NCBI RefSeq assembly: GCF_000224145.3
Contig: NW_004190427.2
Coordinates: forward strand, 196,257-260,256
Source: Ciona intestinalis
Taxonomy: Eukaryota; Chordata; Ascidiacea; Phlebobranchia; Cionidae
Length of the DNA stretch: 64,000 bases
Reading direction: 5' to 3'
In this document: piece after piece, positions 56,101 through 64,000 of the stretch
Position numbering within the stretch: the stretch's first letter is position 1
Layout: the number at the start of each line of letters is the position of its first letter
Translations under genes and position numbers: made by a program
Notes under the pieces: generated by a model
Told to the model about the DNA's origin: nothing
Databases searched by the model: none
What the model saw: the letters and a program-made list of their open reading frames with translations, nothing else

Positions 56101-59100
56101 CCCTTATTTATATATATACCTGTCTGTTCGTTTGTTGTATTCTACCTATTTCTTGTAAGAATATACGAATAACCTGTAGCTTTATGGTGTAGTAAAGTGG
56201 TTTGTTTCAGATCAAGAGCTGCAAAGACTTTAACAGGAGCTTGGTGGTTCTTTGGTCTCACCATAATCACTGCTTATACAGCAAACATGACTTTGTTCAT
56301 GACGCAGGTGCATAACTGTATCTAATATGAACCAAAACGGTTATTTTGTTATATATAGTAAGGTAGATGGGACACTTTTTTATTCTATTCACATTTATTG
56401 GTAGCTCGTAAACTGGCACGAGGTGTATTAACACCCGTGTTAAAACGAGTGTCGTTTTTTGACCACGCGAGGATAAAGTAAGTCATTCATTCATTCATAG
56501 TACCTTAATAATTATGTTTTATAACTCAGGGCAATAAAGGCGGGATCAAGACCTTAGACGCGCTCTCAACCCAAATAGAGTTCGCCTACGGTATATTGGA
56601 AGGAGACCCGATTCTGACACTGTTTCTACCGCATGCTAAAGAACGACCATACACGTAATTTAACTACATTGATATTTTATCAGTTTTAAACCAGTTATTG
56701 AAAATGCTAACAAAAACAATAATTAGTTACAAAAGGGACATACATGGTAACGACTGTCGTTTTCCGGCCACTCAAAGATATAGTAAGTTACATTCATTCA
56801 TTCATTCATTCATTCATTCATTTTCATTTCCGAGATGTATGAAACACAAGACCGAGTTTCGTTGTCCCGCTAAGGATAAAACAAATCACATTTAGTTACA
56901 TTCATTATAGGGTGATATACAACTATTTCAAACGAAACTGGAACACGTCTGTGTTTGCGACGCAAGACGAAGCGTTCGCTGAGATTCAAAAAGGAAATTT
57001 TTACTTGCTGTCTTCGTTCGAATCTACAGTGGACGCATTAAGCACTTCGTGCAGCTTTGATAAGGTTGGTATATATTTTTATATCCAGACAAGTAAAATG
57101 TGGTGTTTTTGACTTGCGTGTACTGTTGCGTTACATTCTTGATATAGTCTCGGCGAATGGCAGACGAAACTTTGGAAATACAATACGTTTTTATACCGAA
57201 TGAGACGCTAAAACATTATTTGAACCATGCCTGGTACCAGAAGTAACAGAATATCGTTATTTCTGAGTAATAGGGTAGGTAGCGTATTACAATCTCTTTA
57301 AAGTCGTAATGTTGTCGTCTTAGTTTTTTAAACAGTTGTACAGTTCTGTGGGGCAAGAAGGAATATCTTTAGCACATAATATTCAAATGACCTAATCGTG
57401 CTTTAAATAAATAACAGCGCTCTCTATATATACGGTTTTATATTTCTACAAATATTCTTTCTTTACTATCAAATTGGACGAGAAATTGGAATGTACGGGT
57501 GTCCCATCTCACCCCAACCTACTACTTATGTACTCAGACAGGCGTTCACATTTAGCTCTAAGACGTTTCAGTCGTACGCAACATAGGTTTACTTGTTCAA
57601 ACAAAATGAGAATGAAATAGACACCTTGTTAGCCTAGACCACACTATATAGGATATCTCTAGCAGGAGGCATGTCCCTACACCTATATGTTACTTTTACT
57701 AATACTGTTACAATTAAAGATCACAAAACAATACAAACAAGACGCCGTATGTGAGAACAAATATAGCTACGTCCAAACTGTTTAATTATTTTAATTTTCA
57801 ACCCAGGTCGGTACCGGTTTTTACCAATACCAGTTCGCCCTACCCTTTCCCAAAGGCTCCCTACTTTTACCTGTATTCAACGACGGTATTGCTCGACTAC
57901 GGGATATCGGGATACTCACAACGCTAGAGGAAAAATGGTAATCTATGGATTTTTTGTAAGGACTAAGATATTAGCTATAGTATTTGCCTGCATGTTAGTT
58001 CAAACGTTCCGAATAAAAAAACTCATGTTAATTTTGAAATATTTGCACCAAAATGGATGTTAATTATTAGGCATATATATAGTGCAAAGTACAAAGTTTA
58101 TACAGTCTGAATAAACTGTACTGTATGAATAAATGAATGAATGAAACTTGCTTTACCGCAAAGTGAACGAGAAAATGATAGTCGCTATAACAGGGGTGTT
58201 CTGTTTCATACACCTTGTGCCAGCTTATACGGGTTCATTTATACGTGTTTTGTGGGCGTTTTTTTTTTGTATGGTAACAGATTAGTCAACCAGTGGGCGA
58301 TCACTGGGTTTGAGAAATTGGCGTTAAATATCCTGTCCAAGGACACATACGCACAACGGTAGCAGCGACGAGCTTTGAATCAATAACCCCAGAGTTAGAG
58401 CACAATAAAATAGCCCTCATAGCTAAACGTGAATTGCAGGTTTTCGATCGAAACGAAATGTGAGCAAGACGGGAGTTCTAAAACATTAGAAAATCAGTTG
58501 GACATTAAAGCGTTTACAGGAATGTATGTCTTCCTATTGCTAGGATGTGGAATTGGTGGCATTTTCTGTTTGATTGGTAAGTGGTATAGAGACCAACATC
58601 ACTAATAACGGTTACTAATAAACGATCTCTAGGTTCTAACAACTCATTTCCTTAAATATAGAAACTGGATACGTTTCGTTTGGAGGAATAAGAGGTTTGT
58701 ATGGGAACGCCCGTTTCTATGAATTCCAGGTAACGTTAATTGTAAAATATATAATTCTAACATTACAAGTATGTGTAAATGGAATCTGGACGGCTGTTGT
58801 TTTGCGTTATTCATTTTCTGTTGGATAAATGAATGAATGAATGAATGAATAAAAGGAACACATACACCAACAATAGTAGCCGTGATAACCTTTGAACTCA
58901 TTACCTCTGGGTTAAAGGCATGGCGCCAACCATCAACTGTTGATACTTCAATTACCAATGTTACGGTTATACTTGTACGACCAAACAGCAAGAGTCATGT
59001 TTTTAGTGTTGTTTTTACTAAAATGCTCTAAAGGTGTATCTAACTAAGTATAACCCATAGGTTTAAGCATAGTTCTATCGGCTCGAAAACATTTACATGC

Positions 59101-61604
59101 CACTTTACTATAAACATTACAGGAGAACCGTAGGGAGCATCGCAAGACACTAGATCAACTTGAGAAGGAATTCGAGGGGTGGGAAGGCGGTTGGGAAGTG
59201 TGGAAATTTAAGGAATGGTCAAACGATGGAGACCACAATGCATTAAAAGGTGTGTGGTGTGTTGTAGGTATGTGTCGAACCGAGGCCGAACTTAAATGCT
59301 CGTTTCCTTTTTTACACTCGGCTAAAAATTGGGTCCCGCTTACGATTGCAATAATAAATTACACGCAAACAAAATGAGTGAAACCATTAAAATGGCTTTG
59401 CGAAACCGGAGTTTGGCGTTGGGCAAATCACTTAATGGCAATTGCTCTAACCCAGTGATCACCAATGGATTTTCTAAATTGTCAGCAAATATGCGCCCAC
59501 AAAGTTACATATACGTGGTAATTCGTAAGCTGAACGAGGTCTATATGAAACAGAACATCAGTGTTATAGCGACTGTCGTGTTCTGGTCACGCGAGAATAA
59601 AGCAAGTTACATTGATTCATTCATATATTCGTGTTTGGCTTTTGGACCATATATTTGTGTTAGTACATTAATTGTAACGTAAACAGCTGAAGATCAAAAG
59701 AAACTCAAAATGAAACGTGAGATTAAGAAAACGACTCAAATGGGATTGGACAAATGTGGTTTATGTGGAAAAACTGTCAAGGAAAAAATTGGGAACACAC
59801 AAAATGCTCCATTTAAGTAAGATAACGATGTAGTTTTCCATTAATACAGGCCTGTATATATTACTAAACCATACTTTATTTGATTTGGGCATTCTGCCTG
59901 CTTTATATGCCAGCCACGATTTAATTACTGAGTTTGTTACACGACTATCACTTTCTTATCTCTTGCTCAAACCAAGGGTCCATTATCGGTTAAAATTGAC
60001 AGTTAAACATTACAACAGGGAAATATAGTAATGTGGGGGAAGACTGGACACCTTTAGCACATAATATCCAAATATCTTGATCGCGTTTTAAACAATTAAC
60101 AATGGTCTGTGGGAGTCGTGAGGGTATAGTTTTATAATGCTTTGAATGTCCTTCGTTTACTACTAAATGAGTCAAGAAAATAGAAAGAAAAGGTGTCCCA
60201 TCTTCCCCCACCCTACTATATAAATTGTTACCCAAAAAGTTACATCATAGTAACTGGTAAGCGGACATGAGGTGTACGAAACGGAACAGCCGTGTTATAT
60301 CGACTATCATTTTTTTTTACATTCATACATCTTCGTTTTTTAGCAATTTAAAATGTATGCAACTAAAACAACCTATAAAATAAAAAAAATTATTGTACTA
60401 AACAAGTTAAAGACAAGTATATTGTACTAAAATAAATAGGCGACTACTTTGTACTAAACATTTTGAAATGTAATTCTTCCGAAATTCACACCATAAACAA
60501 GAATACGCGTTCTTTTATTGCAGAAGCATGATCATAACGTCACCTGTAGATAAAAACCTGCCACCCAACGACAAGTTTGAACAACCGAACGCAGTCGACA
60601 GCGGGCGCTGTAGTATTGCAAGCGGTATAATATCAGATTTTGAAGGTAAGCATGAACTAACTAATTTCACAACAAAAACAAACTTAATAGCTTATACAAT
60701 ACTAAAAGCTTACGAGTGCGAATAAATTTCATGTAATTTAGAATATATGGTAGTTTGGGGTAAGATAGGACATGTTTACATTCACTTTTTTTGTTCCATT
60801 TACGCGGCAGTATTATACCTTAATTTTTAAACAGTTATTTCTTTAGAAAGAGAAGTCAAAACCATCAACGAAAAAAAACAATATTTTGACGAGAAGAAAA
60901 CTTTTTCACAACCTTCACAAAACGATACAACGTTTGTAGAAGTCCACCCCCACCCCTTACCAGAAGCGCCACCGTTACCCCCAAGACTATACCCCGATTT
61001 ACCATCAAGTTTCCACTCCCCCAACATGGTACAAGAGGTAATATGTCGTAATTTAACAATAAAATTTACTCTTGCTTGGCGAGGCAACGAGAATAACACA
61101 GGTGTTGTGCTTTAAACACAATCTGTGCCACGAGTTTCGACGTATGTAACTTTGTAGGTGTATTACGAGCTACCACGTATATGTAACTCAGTAAGAACTT
61201 TTACAGAATTAAATAACCGTATCCCCGCTGCTTTAAAAGAACGTTGTTAACTGTTTAAAACACAACAAGTAAATATGAGATTTAGATACTAACTGTACCC
61301 GTCTTACCCTACATTTTTACAAATATTTTCACACGTATTCGTTAATATTTTTTCGCAGATTAACCCTACGCTACCAATTTCGAGCCCACCAGAATTTGAA
61401 ACTAGCGCGACATCTGATTGGTCGTCAACCGAACTTCCCGACCAATCAACGACCAGCAGCAGTGATGATGTCAATACTCAAATGGGTTTTGAATCTCTAC
61501 CGCCACCTCGCGCATTTTCGGCGGCCGACACCCCTTCAAATTTTATGGATACTGATTGTGATTGGACTGACGTCGACGATATAGATAGCTACGACGAATA
61601 TTAA
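47139..61604 (+). CDS. Divergent ionotropic glutamate receptor-like channel (30 exons)
   Basis: Probable ligand-gated cation channel subunit. Exons: 47139-47232, 47286-47414, 47818-47926, 48503-48648, 49029-49158, 49379-49484, 49882-49946, 50215-50392, 50642-50733, 51025-51097, 51461-51551, 51975-52079, 52492-52583, 52916-53017, 53355-53477, 53997-54048, 54482-54627, 54948-55151, 55639-55805, 56211-56307, 56530-56654, 56911-57064, 57807-57937, 58440-58576, 58662-58729, 59123-59249, 59687-59816, 60524-60645, 60847-61037, 61359-61604; phases agree throughout (1,243 residues). Order: signal peptide, amino-terminal domain from VKIGILYDRATR, S1 (about 535-655), M1-M2 with VQQG at the Q/R site (residue about 727), M3 WWFFGLTIITAYTAN, S2, M4 (about 927-948), cytoplasmic tail of about 295 residues. 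S1 lacks the PLT-x4-RE motif and S2 has EGDP where others have GST, so glutamate binding is doubtful. AMPA/kainate-type by pore; subfamily unresolved. Confidence 0.9.
47233..47285 (+). other. 53-bp intron in the receptor gene
   Basis: Donor G|GTAAAAC and acceptor TTTTGTGCAG|G. Removing it joins KVKIG to ILYDRATR, the normal first strand of a receptor amino-terminal domain. Reading through would give an unrelated short frame ending at 47381. Confidence 0.85.
47436..47768 (+). mobile_element. Two tandem GGTGGGG MITE copies
   Basis: Complete copy 47436-47622 (TAGTGTGGGGGGAGACGGG … GTCCCATCTTTCCCCTA) and directly after it a right-truncated copy 47626-47768 (ACGGTGGGGGATGGAACACC). Confidence 0.7.
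48223..48428 (-). mobile_element. GGTGGGG foldback MITE with left-end insertion
   Basis: ATAGTAGGGTGGGGAGATGG at left, then a second GGGACATGGGACAATTCG, which the fragment at 45570 also carries; TTGGCAGTAAACAAAGATC and AAACACGATCAGGATATTT follow. Confidence 0.7.
48739..48848 (-). mobile_element. GGTGGGG MITE, left half
   Basis: AAGTAGGTTGGGGTAAAATG and AATTTATAACCGTATCTTCA; right half missing. Confidence 0.55.
49172..49290 (+). mobile_element. GGTGGGG MITE, left half
   Basis: AGTAGGGCGGGGGGAGACGG, CTGAGCGTGTTTTAAACAAG, GTGAGGATACGGTTTTAAAA; it begins only about 13 bp after the exon ending at 49158. Confidence 0.65.
49690..49835 (+). repeat. SINE fragment, plus orientation
   Basis: ACTCACAAAGTTGCATATG, GGAAACTCGTATAAGCGGGC, TTATAACGACTGTCGGTGCC, and ATTC-type tail at 49823. 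Confidence 0.65.
50040..50160 (+). repeat. SINE fragment, plus orientation
   Basis: ACACATTCACTTACAAAGTT, GGAACTTGTAAGCGTG, TGCCATGCCACGCGAGAAAA; body only. Confidence 0.6.
50505..50622 (+). repeat. SINE fragment, plus orientation
   Basis: ATTACCAACAAAGTAACATA, GGTAACTCGTAAGCGGACAC, GAGGTGTATGAAACAGAAAA; followed at once by the exon at 50642. Confidence 0.65.
51164..51400 (+). mobile_element. GGTGGGG MITE fused to a SINE fragment
   Basis: MITE 51164-51338 (TAGTTTAGGGTGCGAAAGAC … TCGCCTACCCCACCCTACTG) joins directly to a SINE tail (TATGAAACAGAACACCCGTG, 51337-51400). One probably inserted into the other. Confidence 0.65.
51643..51832 (+). mobile_element. GGTGGGG MITE, old copy
   Basis: TAGCACATAATATATCATAT, CGTGAAGATACTGAATTTTC and CATCTTACCCCAGCACTCTA remain. 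Confidence 0.6.
52267..52455 (-). mobile_element. GGTGGGG foldback MITE
   Basis: TAGTATAGGTTGGGGGAAGA to GTCCCATCTTACCCTACAG; ends about 35 bp before the exon at 52492. Confidence 0.7.
53037..53290. mobile_element. Nested GGTGGGG MITE copies
   Basis: A first left end (AGCAGGGTGGGGGAGGATGG) is followed after about 100 bp by a second (AGTTGGGTTGAGGTAAGATG, near 53127), and core segments occur in both orientations. Confidence 0.6.
53496..53690 (-). mobile_element. GGTGGGG foldback MITE, representative copy
   Basis: Complete with clear inverted ends: AGTAGGTTGGGGAAGATGGG and CCATCTTTCCCCACCCTACT, flanked by TATA on the left and GTATA on the right, suggesting TA target duplication. Confidence 0.8.
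54173..54368 (-). mobile_element. GGTGGGG foldback MITE
   Basis: CTATAGGGTGGGGAGGGGAA to GTCCCGTCTTCTCCCACCCT, complete. Confidence 0.75.
54660..54800 (-). mobile_element. GGTGGGG MITE, ends lost
   Basis: ATCGTCTCATTTGGTAGTAA, ACAGAATTATGTAACCGTGT and GGGAGTTGTTAATTGTTAAA are core segments in order. Confidence 0.55.
55495..55605 (-). repeat. SINE head fragment, minus orientation
   Basis: CAAGGACACATACGCCATCA and AGGACCGAACCCGGTATTC resemble the tRNA-like head seen in the longer SINE copies; just upstream of the M1-M2 exon. Confidence 0.5.
55860..56045 (+). mobile_element. GGTGGGG foldback MITE
   Basis: AGAGGGGGGGGGGTGAACGG, TTAGCACATAATATCCAGAT, TTACTACCAAATGGGATGGG, GATGTCCCATCTTATAC. Confidence 0.7.
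56395..56500 (+). repeat. SINE fragment, plus orientation
   Basis: TTGGTAGCTCGTAAACTGGC, AACACCCGTGTTAAAACGAG, CCACGCGAGGATAAAGTAAG and ATTC repeats; it follows a scrap of MITE left end near 56356. Confidence 0.65.
56733..56900 (+). repeat. SINE fragments with (ATTC)n tail
   Basis: ACATACATGGTAACGACTGT, TTTTCCGGCCACTCAAAG, then seven ATTC units at 56791-56820 and a second scrap (GATGTATGAAACACAAGACC). It ends close to exon 56911. Confidence 0.65.
57345..57530 (+). mobile_element. GGTGGGG foldback MITE
   Basis: TGTGGGGCAAGAAGGAATAT, TTTAGCACATAATATTC, GTCCCATCTCACCCCAACCT. Confidence 0.65.
58128..58400 (-). repeat. SINE, long copy, minus orientation
   Basis: GAATGAATGAAACTTGC tail, then TAACAGGGGTGTTCTGTTTC, GATCACTGGGTTTGAGAAAT, CCAAGGACACATACGC and a decayed tRNA-like head, ending about 40 bp before exon 58440. 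Confidence 0.65.
58828..58935 (-). repeat. SINE head and tail without body, minus orientation
   Basis: (GAAT)n tail directly joined to AAAAGGAACACATACACC and CTTTGAACTCATTACCTC; the central body is deleted. Confidence 0.55.
59308..59632 (+). repeat. SINE, long copy, plus orientation
   Basis: CTTAATGGCAATTGCTCTAA, CAGTGATCACCAATGGATTT, AAATTGTCAGCAAATATG, GTAATTCGTAAGCTGAACG and a GATTCATTCAT tail; it creates a spurious 117-codon frame at 59329-59682. Confidence 0.65.
60027..60320 (+). mobile_element. GGTGGGG MITE followed by a SINE fragment
   Basis: Complete MITE 60027-60225 (AGTAATGTGGGGGAAGACTG … CATCTTCCCCCACCCTACTA), then SINE body 60228-60320 (CCAAAAAGTTACATCATAGT, TAACTGGTAAGCGGACATGA). 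Confidence 0.7.
60748..60832 (-). mobile_element. GGTGGGG MITE, left end only
   Basis: TGGTAGTTTGGGGTAAGATA and GACATGTTTACATTC, cut off just before the exon at 60847. Confidence 0.55.
61075..61318 (-). repeat. SINE fragment followed by truncated MITE
   Basis: Reverse SINE body (GAATAACACAGGTGTTGTGC, ATGTAACTTTGTAGGTGTAT) to about 61180, then MITE right part (TAAATAACCGTATCCCCGC, GTACCCGTCTTACCCTACA). Confidence 0.55.
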
Positions 61605-61756
61605 ACTATAGACTTTATAAATATTGTATCTTATCTTGGGGTAAGATAGTCCAAAAAACAGGCCGCTCGTGTTACACAAAAAAAAAAACGATGGAAATGT
61701 AGTTTTGTGACAAAATATGTCTATTTTCCGCAAAGTGAGTTTTTAGTTTATAATTA

Positions 61757-61945
61757 TATAGAAGGTTGGGGTAAGATGGTTTATGTTTTTATTCTTTTTT
61801 ATATTATCATCCGGTAGCAAACAGAGAATATTTACAGAATTATTTAACCGTATCCTCACTGCTACGAAAGACCTTTATTAATTCTAAAACACACGATTAG
61901 AAAATATTATGTGATTATATCCACCTTAACCCACAGTACTTTACA
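61757..61945 (-). mobile_element. GGTGGGG foldback MITE
   Basis: AGAAGGTTGGGGTAAGATGG, CGGTAGCAAACAGAGAATAT, ATCCACCTTAACCCACAGTA. Confidence 0.65.
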
Positions 61946-64000
61946 TTACAAAAATATTTTAAAGCGATGTTTGTGGACATTAAGAATGCGAGAAAACATT
62001 ATAATGCCTTTGCCCCAATTTGTAGATGAAGTGTGTCAATAATTTTATTGTAGAAGTAGTTTTAGTAGCGAGTTTTTGTAAATAGTTTGCGTTTTTATTT
62101 TATAATAGATCGTAAAAAATCCACCAAGCAAAAAAGCCACGTTTGTCATGAAAACACTGGTGTGAACTTGTGCTTGTATGTGACCGTTGTTACAAAAATC
62201 GATTTTACGGCAGAACACTTGAACGTATCAACTTTGTTGATGTATTTTTACGTTTTTTTTACCGAATGCCGCGATCTTATGCACTTGTCACGCCAATATA
62301 GCTGCGGCGACCTGTTCTAATTGATTTAAAGCCAAGCAGGTCAAACCTATAAACGGACATTTCGACGCCGTCGCCTTTTGAGACTTTGCCCCAATTCCTA
62401 GCTCAGCTCCCGTCTATTCTATACCGACTTACTCAGCATTATCGAGGCTCAGGAAACCCGGGTCGCGTGGGTTCAGCATGGGTGATTGGACGAGCTACGT
62501 CACCACGCCTACCGGTTGTGTACGTTGTTAGGCCTGCCACATCTGTTAAGCGACCGTTGAAGCTTAAAATGTAAATAAATCGCTCCAATTCGAGACCCCG
62601 ACTCGCGATCCCAGAAGTGATAAGAGTCGCACTTGAGACCGAGTCCAAAGAGCCGGTTTCGGACGTTTTCGAAGTCGGCTAAAACAACAGCTGATCGTAT
62701 AGAGATTGCCGCAACAACTAGGTCACACGCACACTTTTTTATTCCCGCGGCTTCATATAAAATGCAACGCTGGCGTAGGTTTAATTTTTACCACGGGTCA
62801 CGTAATATAAAACCACCAAGACTAAAAATTCAAATCAAATCCCCTCTGATGTAGACGGACGAAAAACCGCGTTAAAATGTCGCGTTAAATTGGGCACATT
62901 CGCCCAAAGTGGTTCACACACTACTTGATTGAAATTCGAGGGCAAAATTCGTGGCGTCATTTTGCAGGGAGCGAAAAGTAGAGCATGCCATGAACGTTTT
63001 TTTAAAACCTTGGTTTTAATTATTATCAATTTCCGCTAGACTCTGCTACAAATACGGCGCTATGGGTTTATGCTTTATCGGTTTGTATACTTTGTACTGG
63101 TTTGTTATTACATTTTTGCAGAATATACCAACCTCACCAAATAAAACCCAATTTTGTAAAAAAAATTACCGAATTCATCAGCACTTTTTCAATGTTATTT
63201 CATGTGTTTTTATTTCTTACTACACAAACAATTTGGTGGAATTAAAAAGGCGATTTTGGGAGCCTGAGCCACAAGGGCTTAAAGCAGTTATATGGAGCTA
63301 AGTGGTCAGTATTGTCACGCCGCCACACTTTTGTTTATACTAAGCCGGCTGAGCAGCGCCTGGTACCGTCACAAGTTGTAAGATTAGACCTTTTCCGTTA
63401 ACTTTGCAGCCCTACACGCTTGGCTGCCAACAGCCCTTTAAAGATGTTTTAAATGTAATTAGTTAAATCGGATCAGCTGGGCGAGTTTCCGGCCTTGCAG
63501 ACTTATAACCAGTAGCATCATCAGCAGACCCCTCGTTTTTTGTCGGCTATTTCACCCAGTCAGGTACTCGAGTCTATAAGCTGCCCTAAAAGGCACCAAT
63601 TACATTTGACCGTAAAAATGTACTTTTTGTTGCTTTTTGATCACAAAACCGATAACCCTTACCGGTGCCCTCGCCGGTTTTTATGAAATATCCGGCGTTT
63701 CTATTTTGGGGTCGTTTTCAAGCTATTTCCTGCTCAGTAAGCGTTCTTAGCAAAACCGGCGACTGCCATTAAAACAAAGTCGCCATTTATCCCGTCTGAA
63801 ATGCACCAGAACCTAAATTAGGAAAATTCTGCGTACAAAACACCAAAAGGATACAGTGAATTTTGTGAATGCGGGTCCCAGCAAAGCGGTGAAAATTGAC
63901 CACAACATGAAAGGAAAGGTGCAATGATCGGTCATTTCCTTAAGTGGTAAAGCCATCAATCACAAAACAAGACAGCAGACCATTCAACTTTCACAGCACA
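61946..64000. other. Intergenic, no gene recognised
   Basis: Downstream of the receptor gene. From about 62330 the sequence becomes clearly richer in C and G and holds several short open frames (62386-62574 and 63062-63301 on plus; 62439-62648 on minus), none with a recognisable domain or convincing splice sites. A CRE-like TACGTCAC lies near 62496. It may be the upstream region of a gene beyond the window or an unannotated repeat. Confidence 0.4.

Noticed and set aside
56785..56822. CRISPR-like array of short repeats
   Set aside because: It is a pure (ATTC)n SINE tail in a eukaryotic genome, with no spacers. The (GAAT)n tracts at 14604 and 58828 are the same thing.
59329..59682. 117-codon plus-strand frame
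   Set aside because: It overlaps a long SINE copy inside a receptor intron, and the flanking receptor exons splice correctly around it.

Overview
The window is animal DNA, almost certainly from a Ciona-type tunicate (sea squirt). The evidence is compact, intron-rich genes with short GT-AG introns, very AT-rich non-coding DNA, dozens of copies of a short foldback element whose ends read TAGGGTGGGG(A/T)AAGATGGGACAC, and a tRNA-headed SINE ending in (ATTC)n. Two runs of N (3157-3206, 35015-35139) are assembly gaps. All gene models are exon chains I assembled by hand from splice sites and reading-frame phase; none is confirmed by transcripts.

Layout. 59-322 (-): a small membrane-protein exon of unknown identity. 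2411-25957 (-): one very large gene of about 37 exons for a secreted protein of about 1,636 residues, with a signal peptide, six von Willebrand factor A (VWA) domains, an Asn-rich and then basic linker, a thrombospondin N-terminal-like (TSPN/laminin-G) domain and a short tail. The architecture resembles FACIT collagens (XII, XIV, XXI, XXII), but no Gly-X-Y helix is visible. 29008-39937 (-): a PCMTD1/2 homologue (isoaspartate methyltransferase-like, SOCS-box-like C-terminus). Its third intron holds a hAT/ZMYM1-like transposase (35706-37949, -) broken by one in-frame TAA. 41278-45199 (-): RRM2, the small subunit of ribonucleotide reductase, with a second possible first exon (44308-44352). 47139-61604 (+): an ionotropic glutamate receptor-like gene of 30 exons (about 1,243 residues) with a divergent ligand site and a long cytoplasmic tail. 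From 61605 to the end I see no gene.

RRM2 and the receptor are divergently transcribed about 1.9 kb apart. The three named minus-strand genes lie head to tail with 1.3-3 kb spacers, too wide for a tunicate trans-spliced operon. I see no shared pathway among the neighbours.

The most interesting points are: (1) RRM2 may make a KEN-box isoform from an E2F/NF-Y promoter and a KEN-less, p53R2-like isoform from an intronic promoter with CRE-like sites; (2) the receptor has lost the usual glutamate-contact motifs but keeps the pore; (3) the six-VWA plus TSPN protein appears to lack a collagen helix; (4) several short transposons have readable ends and target-site duplications.
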